Shown here: one piece after another, positions 11,046 to 24,640 of the stretch | How positions within the stretch are numbered: the stretch's first letter is position 1 | Layout: each line of letters begins with the position of its first letter | Source of the DNA: Isoetes taiwanensis | Lineage: Eukaryota; Streptophyta; Lycopodiopsida; Isoetales; Isoetaceae | Assembly (NCBI GenBank): GCA_021234155.1 | Contig: JAJEKV010000006.1 | Coordinates: 6,359,727-6,423,726, forward strand | Reading direction: 5' to 3' | DNA length: 64,000 bases | Made by a program: the position numbers and the translations under genes | The notes under the pieces: model-generated | The model's input: the letters and a program-made list of their open reading frames with translations, nothing else | The model's database searches: none | Told to the model about the DNA's origin: nothing

Positions 11046-12680
11046 TGTGACGGTCCAGGGGAATATACGCCATAAATACGTATATTCCTGGATCCGTCAC
11101 CATACAAGCCTATCTTCATAGCCTTGTATACCATAGATTGTGGCACTAGGGGGCATGACTAAGTTATTCTCATAACTTAGCCAACCATAGGTTAAGCCAT
11201 TATCCACGTGGCCTTAACCTATTGGGGCACCGCCACACAGGACTCACCCGATTGGTGCCACGTGGCATCCTAGATGGACCTAACTTATATAGGCACAAAC
11301 CCTAACCCTAGACCTCTTTCCAGCCCTAGCACCCAGAGACTCACCTACTCGTTCGAAAACCCGTTTCGAACATCGTTTGTTGTGGCATAGGCTGGTGCAG
11401 CAGCCCCAGTAGGGTAGACTCGTTCTTGGAGTAGGAGCAGCAGCTTGTGAGTCGAAGACCATGGAGGCGCCCGGATCTGGAGGGAGAGCACCTGGAGCAG
11501 GTATGTAGAATAGTAGTCGCGATAGCTTATCTGGAATTAGCATTCCAGATATGCTAGTATCTTGTATCTAGAGTAGAGCCATCCTAGAACCCATATTCAA
11601 CATCTTGAACCCTAATCAAGGAACCCTAACTATTAGTTAGATTTGTATGATTAGGTTAAGATGTTCTTCTTATGATTATTCTCATGATGTGATGATTATG
11701 TGATGATGGTTGATCATGTTTGCTCCTCTTGTATTGGGAAGGGGGGTAGAGACCTAGAGCCATATGTAGTATGCTCCTAGAGTAGATCCCTTAGTTCCTA
11801 TTAGTCGCGGCCTGTGCATAGGAGCCCACCAGGCTATTGAGGCTATGATATGACTCAACACCATATAACGGGGCTAGAGGGAAAGTGGAGGGAGGATCCC
11901 CGCCGAGTGGGGGCCGGGGGATCCCATAGTATGCTAGGCTTATGGTGGGTCACTTCGTGGGCGAGCATGGGTCCGACACCTCCGGGGCAATGGTGTTGTT
12001 CGCCTCCCGAGCTGCAAGTGTTGGCTTGGCTCTCGTTTTGGGGGTTCGGTCGGTTACGAATCGTGGTGTCGCCATCGATTCTCTAGCCGCCTGGCACCTC
12101 TAGATCCTCGGAAGGGAGATGCAACCCTTCTGCCTCATCGGACCGGGGAGATGCAACACCGGAGTAGTCCCGATGGGTGATGCCATGGGATTGCGCATGA
12201 TCAGGAAGGCTAGAGTCCCTGTCGAGCCTGATCTAGCCCATCCGCAAAGTATGCGGGGAGAGGGCGGATGGAGTGGTCAACCCTAGCCATTGTTCTATGC
12301 CGCCCCTCGCCATTGCCATGACTCGGTCTGCGCTCTATCTTGAGGCCTAGCCCATCCGGTCATCCTCCTTGCGAAGTGCGAGGGGGTAGGAACTCTCATG
12401 TCTTATGGTTCGTGATTATCATCTTTGCCTTGGATTATGAGTGATGCACTACCCTTCGAGGTAGTACTTGTATATGTTGATGCTAGTTTCGACGTGTTAT
12501 CGCCTTCTGCCTTATAGGAGCCCATAGGGGAAGGCTGCGCAAGACACCCTTCGTGTTCCCTTCCGCACTAAGAGTCACCTCGAGTGCGAGGGGTGAGCAG
12601 GGCCCATGCGGTGGCCGAGCCGGATGGGGATTTCTGCCGGCGGTGTCTACTGGCGCGTGACGTTTAGCGGGGGCGTCACA
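11046..12680 (+). mobile_element. Ty3/gypsy 5' LTR, copy A
   Basis: TGTGACGGTCC...GGGCGTCACA, 1635 bp, homologous throughout to the two LTRs of the element at 39767-52936. It carries the same U3 features: inverted repeat GGAATATACG/CGTATATTCC (11060-11088), the G-box palindrome TGCCACGTGGCA (11256-11267) and TTATATAGG (11285-11293) as probable TATA box. The flanking AATAT at 11041-11045 is the same target sequence as in block B, so this is the same insertion event. Confidence 0.9.
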
Positions 12681-12681
12681 A

Positions 12682-12697
12682 TGGTATCAGAGGCGAT
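12682..12697 (+). promoter_or_regulatory. Primer-binding site, tRNA-iMet type (A)
   Basis: TGGTATCAGAGGCG one base after the LTR end. It matches the plant initiator-Met tRNA 3' complement TGGTATCAGAGC except for an extra G. Confidence 0.8.
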
Positions 12698-13253
12698 GTT
12701 CTTGGTTGACCAAGAACTAGCAACCGACCATAACCATGAAGTAGTCTAACAGGCCTATAGGGGTGTGAAATAAACATTTCCACCATTGAACATGGAAAAT
12801 TGGGGAAAAAAATTTTCTCCTAGGTAGTGGGTCAGGAATTAGGCTAAGTGTTAGACGAAGATTTGAGTGAGTCAAACGAACCTTCTAGTAAATTTGGAGT
12901 GAAAATTATGCATCTGCATCAAATTTCACCTAAAATGGGTCGAAGAATCATGCCAATCGGAGACCGTGTGAAAATGAAACAAATTCATAAATTGCACTTG
13001 AACCATTAGGAAAATTCGAAAATTTAAAGATAATATCAAATTAATATAGGTTAATATATACATTAATAGTTAAATAATTAATAAATAGGGTGTAATTAAT
13101 AAGGGGGCTAATAAATAGGGGGCAATTATGGTAGGAGAATATTCCAGGGACCCTCCTTTTTAAATATCTGACACCTCATTTTCTCTCTCCAACCCTTCAC
13201 CCCCAACTCTCTCTTGCTCAGCCCTTCGTCACCCATTTTCTGAACCATAAGAT

Positions 13254-14325
13254 ATGGCTCGCACCAAACAAACCTACAGGAAGCCTGGAACAAGACCTAC
13301 CCTCCATGGCGCAGTAAAGCAGGCTTATTATGTGAAGAAGATCCTGAGCACCTCCGACCCAAGAAAGGGGAAGAGGAGCTTCCCCCCAGAAGCAGCAGCA
13401 GCAGCGAAGCCTCCTTCCATGACGCCGAGGAGAGTCCCAGCAGCAGCTCCTGGCGGGCAGTTGAGGATCGGGCGACCGCCATTTCGACCCTCGACACCGA
13501 GGTGGAAGAAGAGGTGGAGGAGCAAAAGTGCAGTTAGTGGAGGGTGGGCCTTCAAGTGCCCAAGAAGAAGGGAAAGGAAAAAGTAGCAGAGTGGCCTGAG
13601 GAGAGGGCCGCAGGAAGGAAGAAAAGGGAGAGAGAGGGAGCCGAGAGAGCAGGGAGAGGCGGACGAAGAGAAGGAACGACATGCCTCACGGACTGGGCTG
13701 CTATTCAAGAGCCCCACGGGAGGAGGAACCCTCAAGTGGAGGAAGAGGAGGAGGAGGGGCAGCAGGATCCCGATGCTAGGGCCACCCCCTGCCCCCAGTG
13801 GCCTGAACCACCTAAGGTGGTGAAGAAACAAAAGGTAGGGGAGCGGGCACCAAGGCCCGCCAGACCGGGAGTTCAAAAGGAAGATGGTGTAGACATAAGG
13901 AGCAATTCCTTGGCCATTGGACGAGGCACAATGAGTGGTATTGCTGCCAGGAGGTGTGTAAATACAGCCGTGGTGGGCGGCAGGTGCCAAGAAGAACCAG
14001 CCCAAGCCACCCCCACTCCAGACCGAAAAATTAAGAGGGTTCACCACGGGCCTAACAAAGACGACATCTGGTTTAGGAGATTCGCACCCTCAGATGTGCA
14101 CCTAATTCCCGACAAGGGAGCGCATTTTGAGCCGCCTCCTTAGAGAGATTTTGGTACAGCTCCGGACCGACATAGGGTTGGCCCCCTCTAATGACCCGCC
14201 CGCAGAGGTCACCGCGCAGCTGGTGCACTTCTTCGAGAGGGTCCCTTCGCTATCCATGCTAAGCGGGTAACCCTCATGCCGAAGGACATCCACTTAGCAC
14301 GGAGAATCCGCAGGGAGAGGCCCTA
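13254..14325 (+). pseudogene. Retrotransposon-encoded histone H3-like protein, copy A (frame-broken)
   Basis: ATG 13254 begins [16 protein letters not shown], the histone H3 tail start with Y in place of Ala7. A Lys/Ala/Pro-rich stretch and a long Glu/Lys/Arg-rich insert follow. At the 3' end, 14263-14325 reads [14 protein letters not shown]...RRERP-stop, the last helix of the H3 fold. Many small differences from 41981-43058 break the frame (for example 13840-13920 and 14080-14180, where copy B is still readable). It lies 574 bp after the LTR, in the place where other Ty3 elements begin gag. See 41981-43058 for the better copy. Confidence 0.8.
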
Positions 14326-15061
14326 GGCCTCAAATTTTGTAAATTTTGTAAATTTTGTAGAAGAATTAAAATCTTCATGTAATTATGTTTCTTATTAATA
14401 TAAAAGTCATTTTCCTCTATAATTAGAAAAAAAAAAATGTTGTATGCTTGAAATGTAGGAAATAGAACCCAATTGTGGTAGAATTCTTCATAGCATGTCT
14501 AGAAACACCCTAGAAATCATGACTACAACAAAATTTTGGCAAAAAAAATCATCAAAAATGCAAAAATTGGGCCAGTCGGGTGAGACCGCGCCAATGGCCT
14601 CTGCGTCCCCGACGTTGGCGAGGCGGCGTTCATGGATTCACCCGCCTACCCCCAAAATCATGCTTTTTGGTGTCAGTTTTGCTCAAAATAAGTTGCTAGT
14701 TAGGTTAGAATTGGCCCAATTAGCCATATTAGCATCTTCAAATTCCCTAAATTGACCAAAAATTGGCCCAAAACAGGCCAACCGGGTGAGACCGCGCCAA
14801 ATCGTCTGCGTCATGACCCAGGCCATCCTTGTGATTCACCGGGTCGGCTCCCAGCCCAAATTAGCCAAATTTGATCCAACAAATTACCGTATAGTGTTCT
14901 TGCCTTATTTTGGCAAGTTTGCACTTCATGGTAGTTCATTTCAGACACCGAGCCATAGAACCAAGGTCGTCTTGGGTAGGCACCTTTGCCTAGAACTGAG
15001 GTCACCCATAGTCTATAAAATAGGCCCCATTTGTGTTTTTCTTCCAGCAATACGTAACTGA
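14326..15061 (+). other. Spacer after the H3-like gene, with TATA-like box (A)
   Basis: No gene. It contains AT-rich 3' end sequence (TTTTGTAAATTTTGTAAATTTTG), two imperfect repeats around GGTGAGACCGCGCC (14577-14650 and 14783-14850), and CTATAAAATAGG at 15012-15023. In block B the same spacer leads to a second gene at 43867. Copy A ends before that. Confidence 0.6.
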
Positions 15062-15062
15062 N
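15062..15062. other. Ambiguous base N: probable contig join
   Basis: This is the only N in the window. Homology between block A and block B ends exactly here, and unrelated sequence starts. Confidence 0.7.
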
Positions 15063-15063
15063 C

Positions 15064-15720
15064 TTGAGCGATGCAACAGGATATAAACTAGTGACATTGC
15101 CCCGAAGAGAGGCGAGGAAAAGATGGGAAAACTCGATGCTTTCACTCTTCAACCATTAATCTCTAATGTTCTCTCTATTACCTGGGGTTTCTCGGCCTTG
15201 AGAGTCAAAGAAAGTCCCGAGTACCGAGGAGAAAGGAAAAGATTCAAGGCTCTCGACTCGCCCAGTCAGCCATGTCGAAAGCCCGCCGTCTCTTCTTCCC
15301 TTTTGCCTCGGCTTTCGTCGATGTACCCGGTGAGGAAGAACATAGAAGGAAGTGAAGGCCGGAGTGAAAGCATGGCATTCCCAAATCTTTGTCTTGACTG
15401 ATGCAACAGGATGTAATGGCGACATTGCAGAAGAGGCGAGATTGGGGAGGGCTCGATGCTTTCCTCTTCTTCAATAATCTCTAATGTTCTCTCTATTACC
15501 ACAGGGTTTCTCATTCCTTGAAGAGAGTCAAGAAAGTGAGAGAAACACGAGGAAAAGGATAGATTGAAGAGTTTCGGACTCGCTGACTTCGAAAGCCGCC
15601 GTCCTCTTCTTTCCATTTTGTCTGCGGCTTTCGACTGGCGAGTGGAAGCTCCATCTCCTTCCTTTAAAGCTATAGGGCTTTCTCGACTCGCGAGTCGAAA
15701 ACCCGCATCTGCTTTCACCG
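15064..15720. repeat. Two tandem units of about 330 bp
   Basis: 15064-15398 and 15399-15720 share GATGCAACAGGAT, GACATTGC, CTCGATGCTTTC and TCTCTAATGTTCTCTCTATTACC in the same order. Each carries CTCGACTCG-type palindromes or degenerate half sites, with a perfect core at 15681-15698. No protein is recognised. Confidence 0.75.
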
Positions 15721-15879
15721 TGTTCCCTCACGGGCACCGCCGACTCTGGCGAGGTCGGCATTTTCAGGAACTCGAGGATGGGGGGCTTTTGGGCTTCGAC
15801 ATCGAGAGAGAGCTTGGAATGGATATTTCCAGGGTGAGGGGCATTCAACACCGGGGCTTCGTCCGGCGTCTTTGAAGAC

Positions 15880-17503
15880 TCTAAAGCGCAGGCGGTTGCT
15901 AAAGATGTAGTTAGAAAAAACTCGGGGCGAGTTTTGCCAGGTGGTCCCTCTCGCCTCTGATGCCTTGCTCGATGTTCGAGAGGAGCATTCCCCACAGCGA
16001 GTTTGCACGAGCGGGGGCCATCCCACTGACTCCCACTCCATGGGGGGCCCGAGGCTTGACAAAGGAAGAGTGGATGTGTCATTCATGATCTTCCATTCGG
16101 ATAAAACCCTATCGCGGAGCGTAATTTCATCGCGTGAAACTGACTAATAATATGAAACACAATCTCACCAACCATAGCAGCATCAAGGAGTCAGCAATGC
16201 ACCTTCATAACAATAGCTAAAGAAGAATCCTGCCAGGCTCCCGGACTCAAAGAGGGATGGCTGGCAATGAAGCCTCGGAGTTCATTCTTGAGCCGAGAAT
16301 TCATGGCAGTGGATTTAGGTAACATAAAGGCTGCATGGCAGGGTGATCCCACTCCTCGCCCTCCCGTTACTTTGCTGCAGTGAGGTTTGAGATGTTGGGA
16401 CCTGGCCGTGGCCTGCGGGTGAATGGCGGAGGGGCTACTGCTGGCAGGTTGCATCTCCCCAACCCACGGAGTGAAGCGGGAAAGGCTGCCTCTCCTCGAG
16501 TATCCATGCTGCGCCATGGTGACTGGGGACCACTTGCTCCTTATTAGAGCTTGAACTCACTGGAAGGTCATATCCACACCCGCGAGTGTCGAGCTCATGC
16601 CTTGCCCTGCCTTGATGACAAGCCATTAGCCCTGGCGGCCAAAAGACCCAGGTAGGCTTTACTGCGGAGGAATTAGGTCGGCGATGAACGAGTTTCCTCG
16701 CTATCAAAGCTGGCCTTGCCCCTTCACCCACAGCGGAGGTGGGCTCCACGTACCGCAGGCTGCATGGTATGTGGGAACTAAGGTGCTATGTGAGGCATCT
16801 TCTACGGCCTTTAGGTCTCTACCCCCTTCCCACAACAAAGGGAGATCACGAGTGGAATACATACAATATCCTTGAAACGAAGGCGAAAATCATATCGAAA
16901 TCTATCTGCACCCAACATCCAATGTTAGGTTCATTAAGTTAGAGTCTCGAGATCTAGGGATCTCCTAAGGCTTCAGAGATGATCTAACATCTGGCAAACA
17001 TATTGCCATGGCTAAAACGGTTTGCTGCTTCGAACAACTAGATGCACTCATGGCACTCACGATCCTCGGGCGTCGACATGCACGATCTTCTTAGAAGACA
17101 AGTGCTACTCAGCAACTTTGTTATTACCGTCGACACCGAACTGGCAATGCGATTCGAGCCTTGTAGCGAATTGGCGGAAGCCTAAATGCGAAAAGAAGGA
17201 AAAGGCTCTAAGAAAACCTAATTGGCAAAGTGAAAGGAGAGCTAGGGTCTAGGGTTTTAGCCGCTATAGACCCTATCTAGGTTGGGAACATCCACGTAGA
17301 CAGAAGAGCCGTTTGGAAATGGATGAACAAAGGAACGCTTTATTTGTGTATGTTTAATTACATACCCAACATCAAGGACGCCTGATTGTAACCTTTAGCT
17401 CCTAGGATGCCAGCGTTGTCCTACTCTCAAGTACATGTCGCAGCAATATGCGTGTGTCTTGAGTATAATATGCGATATTGAAGCGTATATTATCTTTGGG
17501 TAT
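15880..17503 (-). mobile_element. 3' LTR of the minus-strand chromovirus
   Basis: Aligns in order with 27166-28785. Shared landmarks are GAGCATTCCCC/GAACATTCCCC, GGTTGCATCTCCCCAAC, TAGGCTTTACTG and TTTAATTACATACCCAACATC. The segment GGAGATGCAACC seen in the LTRs of the plus-strand element is also present (antisense), so the two LTR families are related. The left edge is approximate. Confidence 0.6.
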
Positions 17504-17517
17504 CTCTCCCCACCTTG
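17504..17517 (-). promoter_or_regulatory. Polypurine tract (minus strand)
   Basis: On the minus strand AGGTGGGGAGAGA directly precedes the point where homology to the other LTR begins. This is the usual place for plus-strand priming. Confidence 0.55.
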
Positions 17518-18390
17518 ACTTGATCTTTTGTCACCGGCATCCGCGTCTCCACCTTGGGTACTTTTGCATATCCGCATTACAACATATCCATAATATATTA
17601 ATCACCGAGTGGCATTTGCGGACTGCCTTAATTGTACTATGGTGAGCTCTTCGTCTCACTTCGCAATGACTATAAACAAAATTATCAATTATAGCTTTAA
17701 GGTTTAACTAAAGCTTCTCATTAAGCCTCCTCACAACACATTATGTAAAACATGGTTGGCGAGGATCTTGTAAGCGCTACCCTCCGCATTTTCGGTCCTT
17801 CTGGTTGCTGCTTGAGGATGTGCCTTCGTTAGTATGACTAATTATTATTATAAGGGTTGGTTGTAAGGAACCACCCATTAAAGACAAATTATATGGATGC
17901 GAGGCATATCTCTTAGGCATAGGAGAGATTATGTTTCTCCGCATCGGCAGAAGAGGCGGTAGCCTATTATGCCTATGTGCGGCTCATGCTACACTGTAGT
18001 TGCCCTGGCGTGGGACTTGGGTCCTTCAGGTATGAGTAGTGAGCCCTCCCGTAGGCATTGACTAGAGGTGCTTTTTCCTATCAATGCATGCTGAATGACC
18101 TCTTTTCTCTGGTCATCTAGCCCGTGGGGCAGTAGACTTCTAGCCTACCTTCCACTCAAACAAAAGCGAGCAGCGGTCATGCACCTACGATGACATTACA
18201 CCGCGCCTAGAGAGCACGTGGTGGTCTCATCATCGTGCTATGCAGCCATGCCTAGCATGGTGCATGCATAGATTATATAGCTACACATGCTTAAATCGAG
18301 CCAAATCGGCATGCACAGGCGATTTCTTGGTTCTTTGATGTCATTCTGCCGGTGGCCAGGCCGACCCTTGCGTGCTCCATAAACTTCGGT

Positions 18391-21300
18391 CTTGTTTCTT
18401 AGATGCGACTCAAGTACCCACGTAGCGTCTTCCAGCGGTAAATTACTTCCACTTCTAGTATTGGAGGAATTTTGACCTTCTTGTCTTCTTATAAGATTTC
18501 TATTAAGAAGACTTAGAACGATTTCAATATCCGTCCGTCATTTCTAAAAACTCATTTGTCTCAATATTTCCTCGGGGTTTTGGGGTGTGCCTCTTTGGCA
18601 AACTTCACGTGGAAAACCTTATGTATCTTAAGATGTGGCGGCAAGTCAACTTGTAGGAGTTGGTTACCTCTCTTCTCCTCTATTCTGAGGTCCGACCCAT
18701 CTTGGAGCAAGCTTCTTGCCGATCAGACTTGGCCTGCTTGACTTTGATCTTCAACCACACTTTGTCTCCGCTTCAAATTCTATGCTCCCTGTAGCGTAGA
18801 ATGCTTCTAAATGCGCTTCTTCTTTTGCCGGGGAATGTCCTCTCACTTCCTCCAAAGTCTTGCGACATCTGTTTGAGACTTCCACATGGACACCGGGGGT
18901 TGTGCCAAGTATCTGGGGACTGAACGATGATACGTAATTAATCATAAAAGGACTCATGCGATGACTCACGCTTGGTCTTTGAGGCAAACTCTACTAGATG
19001 AAATCCCATCCCGCTTGATCCCATACATGGCTTTACTTAACATATCCTGTTTGTCCTCAGTCACGACCATCGTTTGGGGATGATATCGTTAACATCATCG
19101 AAAATGCGGATGGTGGTGAATAGAACAAAGGCACTCATAAACTTAGATCTCTATAGAGATTATCTCCATGGGCATCCATCCTAAAATCATAACAAAATAG
19201 GTTAGGCGTAATCTAATGCGTCATCACGTTATTTGCTGCGACACAAGTGTGCCATCTTTGACAACTTTATCTACTACCATCAAAGCATCTTTGCCCTTAA
19301 CATTCTTAGATCTGTGTAATAAAATCATACTTAATGCATTTAGCCTTTAGCGCGGGAATGGTTCAAAACACGGGATCGTTTGGGATTTACAATACTGTAG
19401 CATATCGGCCTCTAATATATCTTGCTATTTCCTTCTTCATCGGACCCAATAATAAGCACTTCTAATCTTGAAATATGTCTTCATGAACCATTATGCTTCT
19501 ATGGGACTTTATGGGTATCATTCAAATAAGCGCGGCTAGAAGATTTTTGGTACACAATTTTCTCAATATAGCCAAGTTTGTAGTGCTGAACATCTCCCTT
19601 TCATGCGGGTCTCTTTGGAAAAGTACTAAACTTCCTTGAAATCGAGGTCCGTCGGCAATGTTTCCTCAATCTTCTTGCCAAACTCACTTACAAGTGTTGA
19701 TATGCGTTACAATGAATACGGTTGCAATGGCTTCTGGAAAGGGCATCACTTAACCATTGAGCCTACTTTTGTGGCTTATAACTTATCTCAAAGTCATATT
19801 CTTCAGAATTCCATCCCATCTCCTTTGCCTCAAATTAAGGAAGCGTAAATAAATATATATTGGAGGCTTTTGATGATCCCGTGTCCTATTTGATTTTCTT
19901 CCCACGATAAATAATGCCTCCAGATTCTTAAAGCCCTTACTATAGCCGGGGAGGCTCGATCATCGTTAGGTAAGCATTTGTTGATTATTAGTTCAACTTC
20001 TTGGAATCACCAGAGCCCACTACTCTTTCCTCTTTTGCGCCCAGGGGCATTAAACTCTGCTAGCATCACGTTGCTCACGAGCTTATCTTTGGTGGGATCG
20101 ACCAAGACCAATGTTTGGCGCGTCGTCAAAGCTTTCGCCGATTAATCTCAAATGCTTTACGGGCCTTGTTTTGTATGGGCTTGCCCAGTCTTTTATCTTC
20201 CCGCAGCATGTGAGAATCGGATTAATGGCGGCGCTACCTTGGCAAATTCTTCACAAATCTTCTATAACTGCTAGCCCTAGGAAGCTCTACGACTTCATCG
20301 TATTCTTTGGTGCCGGCCAGCGTTACGGCTTCTATCTTAGCAGTGCGTGGAAATGCCTTCTTTGTGATCGTGCCCCAAGTACTCCCTCTTCAGTTGCGAA
20401 AGTAGCGCCGATAACCGCCAAAAAGAGTTGATACCTTAACTTTTCAACACCACCTTCCTCAAATTTGTTGGAGCGTGCTCCTCCCGCGGAACCTACTTGT
20501 AAACCAAGATGTAAATTAGAAGACTATGATGAAGGAATCTAGAAATTGGCGGAAGGCGTGGTTCATTAACTGCATCATGAATGTTCTTTGGTGCATTAGA
20601 CGTCAAAGGGTATAGCGTGAACTCCTTAGTGCCCATATCTTGTCTGAGCTTATTTGTCTTATGAATGTCTTCCTCCTTGATCCCTATCTGGTGATATCGT
20701 CGAGATCTATTTTGGAGAAAGATCTTTGCTCACCGTGATCCATTAAGTCATCGACCTAGGCAAAGTATACTTATTTTGATGGTGTGCTTATTTAGCTTGT
20801 GATAATGCTACATCCTAAGGCTCCCATCGGAAAAAACTTCTTCCTGAAAGAATAGGGGAGACTCGACGGGGAGACACTAGATGTATGAACCCTAGGTCTA
20901 GCAATTCTTGCAAGCCTTCTTCAACTCTGTCAACTCCTCGGTTGACATCCTATAAAGAGTGCCTTGCTTGTAGGCCGTCCAGTTCAAGTCACTATTCCTT
21001 TCACGACTCATGGTGCCAATCTCATCGAGGAACAAATTAGGTAAATTCCTCGATCCAACTTTGCCTATTGGCACAGGAAGCTTACTGGGTCTTTTGATCT
21101 CTTTATTTCTCCTCCGTCACGATCTTGGGCTCAAGCTTAAGGAGATAGGCCACGCTGCTCTTATGCACTTAAGCAGTTTTCTACTCATGCATTGCATGAT
21201 TGGGATTACTTCTTTGCACATTGATTTAGATGACTTTGCCACTGGCGTTGTTAAAAGGTCACCTTCGTTTCCCACAATGATGATTGCTCCTGGCGGTCAG

Positions 21301-21530
21301 ATGTTCATTCAATAATGAGATCATACGCCTATGACTGATGACTTCCGCTCCCAATGCAACATGCTGGCAAGTCATACATTGAAGTTGTCTCTTCCCTGCT
21401 TTGTATGCCTAATTGCTCATTAGCTACTTCGCGGCACAGGCTTGGACTTTGCGGCTTTAGCACAGCATGCTACCATCCTGGGGATGCAAAATTATATTTG
21501 CTTCGAGTCTATCAATGCTGTAAGAAGGAT
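18391..21530 (-). pseudogene. Pol of the minus-strand chromovirus: protease, RT, RNase H region, integrase, chromodomain
   Basis: Read on the minus strand. 21518-21476 resembles the aspartic protease site: Ile-Asp, then Asn-x-Ile-Leu-His-Pro where DTGSSHNFASP is expected, with bases changed at CAG. 20740-20680 gives FSKIDL...GYHQI-like RT sequence, and 20640-20590 RYGH(Y)EFT...P(F)GLTNAP-like. The catalytic DD segment (~20540) is damaged. 19300-19255 gives GKDALMVVVDK, the integrase core start. 18975-18953 gives MSPFMINY, 18620-18595 KVFHV, and 18450-18391 NLPLEDATWVLESHL, the conserved DATW helix of a chromodomain. The order is that of a Ty3 chromovirus. No open frame longer than about 100 codons remains. 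Confidence 0.75.
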
Positions 21531-21579
21531 TTCTCTTGGGCTTTCGATTAGTTGAGATTACCTTATCTTGACTTTCGTT

Positions 21580-24500
21580 GCATTCCTGTATCCAGCCATT
21601 GCAAAGATGTGACACTCACCATGGATGTGATCCGGGTGGCCGTGGTCGTCACCGTCCGCGGCGGTGTCCATCGGCTACGCGCCAATGCGCATTCATAATC
21701 GGGGGCAATTGTTGGTCCTATGCCACGGGCGGAAGCATCTGGCTCCTGGCTAGCTTCTCTATGCATTCACAGCTGGCTATAAGCGGGGATGGTGCCAAAG
21801 GTGCCTCACGGCGGGATGGATTAGACTTGGCTCCTTGCTCTTGGAAGCTTACACCGTTTCTTTTCACCTTTGCCACTGCTTGTGTTGCCTTGCTTCCCAT
21901 AATTTGAATTATGCGCGTCTTTGCTAGCTCTTGGGCTTGCGCCCAGCGGGCTGTTTGATAATATTTCCTTATCACGGAAATATTCTTTGTCTTGATGCTG
22001 CTCTTGTGGACCTGTTTCGCTACCAGGCTTATGGCCTTTGCTTCTGCCTCGACCGCGAACCGGTTTGTGCCGCCCTGAAACTGCCGGATCTCATGCGTTC
22101 AGGCGCTCGTATGGCCTTCCCGCGGCGTGGCGCTTTCATCGCTTTGGCTTTACCTCGCCGCCGTCTCCTGAGATTCCACCAGGTGTATTTCACGGTAATT
22201 TGTTACTTATTCTGTCTCGGCCTTGCTGCATCATATTGCACTATGTTCCTCTTAATTTTATAATGATGTTTACGAGCATATAGCGAACTCCTGAATTGTA
22301 AGCGTCCTGCTCGGCCGTATTAGCTTTGGCATACCTTCCGCAAATTCATTTGCCGCGCAGCGGGTTTTCAGCATTTGCTACCACGCGCTGTCTTTATCTT
22401 TCATGCCATGGCGTTGCCATACTCACTCATCTCATCCCAGCCATGCCTCGCTGCATTAGGATCTGGACCACAGCTGCTCACAGCTTTACGGCTTTCACAC
22501 ATTACTAAAGAGTCCAGCTTTCTTCGATGTCGATGCGTGATCTCTGTCGCGTCGCGGTTTGGATCGCCGCCGTGACCTGGATGCCTCTTCTTCACTGCTC
22601 TTCGTCCGAGTCATTATCGAGAGCTGGAGCTTGAGGATCGAGCTAAGGAGATCTTCTCCCTCTGCTTCTCTTCCCCTTCGTTGCTTATTCGGCCCGATTT
22701 GGCGTTTCGACAGGAGCACATTACGGTCCTGTCCTCCTATTGCTGCGCCTGCTAGCAATGCCGCTTATCGTGGATGTCAGATCTGATTTAAGATAAGCTC
22801 CTCCTCCGGTGTTACCGCTTCAATTCAGGGCGCAAATTCCTCGGCTGGAAGCGCCTTGGCAGGAACCACGTTCTTGTTCTGCATTTTTGTGTTCATCAAA
22901 AGGTTTCTAGGTACTCTAGCTGCATGCACATTAAGTACATTACGATCATTAGTTCTTGTTTTGTGTGTTACGTTGTTTTACTTGTTTATATACCAGTTTG
23001 AGGGAGCAATTATATACAAAAGAGATATATATTATATTCATATATATATACTGCAGAATTTTTTACATGCAATTTAATAAACTTTTACTCTTCAGAGCTT
23101 CTTGGGGTAGTGGGGGTGGTCCTCCAAGAGATTTGTTCTTCACTTGAAGTGCCTAATGATCACGTTGGGTCGAGATGTTGTTAGCGTTCCTCCTTGGAAA
23201 TCTGCCTCCATATCTTAATTCTCCTCGATGTATATGCGGTATTCTTGCCTTAATCGCCTGTCGCCTATAAGAGTTGCAAAGTGAAGATGGTCAATGCAAT
23301 GTCTCTTGATCAGGACAACATGGTGCGATGTTTGAGTAATGCGTGCGTGGTATCAAAACCACAGGCGATAAATAAAGACCCTTCTTCACCTCTTGGGCTA
23401 AGGTGGTGAATAGCAGCTATTCTTCGAATCCAGCAACAGCGGCGGGTAGTATCACGGCCTTATCATGCCACTGTTTCTTGGTGAGCGAGTTGTACTGTGC
23501 CTTCCGGCGAAGTCATCCCAGTATGTCACTCTGAATATAGAGTGCGGTGCTGCCCGGCCTCATGGGTTGATCTTTTGCTCCATCTTTGCTTGGCGGGGAT
23601 GGGTGTTAGCGAGCTCAATAATCGCGATGTGGACTTGCCTTTTGATGCCCATTTGTTCCTGGTGCCATGAACTCCTCCTCAGAGGCAATTCCCTTTCGGC
23701 CATCATGCGTACGTCTGCGTAGCTTCTATATGATGATGTCTGCATGGAAGTGAAGGTCACGGCTTCTCTTATCGCGTGGGAGTCGACTGCCGATCGATGA
23801 AGTAAATTAAGTCGCACCAGCTGTGTAGAAGTGTAAAATCTCATCACCCTAAAGGCCTGCTATTCGGCAGCGTGGAAGATTCTTGATGTCGTGAAGGAGG
23901 GTTAGATATGCCTGCTGCTATGAACCGTCGAGCTTGTAATACTTACGCGGTGGTGGGTTTCTTCTTGTTAACTTTCGCGGTCCCTCTTGAGTTTTTGGAT
24001 CTGTTGTTCCACTAACACCTCTCTGTTCCTAGATCGAGGTGCCAGGGTCTGGTCGTGTCATCCTCCTCCTCTTCTTCTTGCCAAGTGCTCGAAGTGCATC
24101 CCGTTCCTCTCCCTCTGGCCTTTGCGGCCATGGCTGCTGGGTTCAACTTCCTGAGCTGCTGAGGGTTCCCCATCTGGGTTTTGACCAGAAGAGATAGAAA
24201 AGATATTCGGTAACGTATAGGAATACCTCCTCTATTGGCAGAGATGGACATGTGGTTGGGAAGGCGGTGCTTTTGTCCTCTAAAGTACTTATCTACATTT
24301 GGGATATCTTGCGGGGGCGACGAGAAATGATGTGGAGATTGCAAAATACCTACACAAGGTTGACCAAAAGGGTCATATCTTGGCGGCATGGAACTTCCGG
24401 ACATGATGTTACGGTAAGAGAGTAAGCGATGGTGGCCTCAATGTCGGATTCCCTTGGAGGAACGAAGGCAATTGATGTAAACCCGACCCTTGGTGTGTGG

Positions 24501-24640
24501 CTGACCTGTCGCTTGAATGAAGAAGTGGCCATGAGCAACTGAAATTTAGGATAATGACAGATCTGAGAAGCGCCCTAAGGATCGAGGAAATAAACAGAGC
24601 AGAAGCGGATGGAAAGATTACAAACACTTAGGTTCTACTT
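21580..24640 (-). pseudogene. Gag-like and upstream ORF region of the minus-strand chromovirus
   Basis: Open minus-strand pieces are 24404-24012 (with a Glu/Asp run EEEEEDD after a Pro-rich start), 23847-23560 (AIIELANTHPRQAKMEQ) and 21975-21718. The region between the TATA-containing spacer and protease should hold gag and the unknown second ORF found in the plus-strand element. No single piece is a certain capsid match. Assignment is by position. Confidence 0.4.

Noticed and set aside
13328-14047. Minus-strand 239-codon frame rich in Leu/Pro/Ser
   Set aside because: Antisense of the Glu/Lys/Arg-rich insert of the H3-like gene. Its composition explains the open frame.
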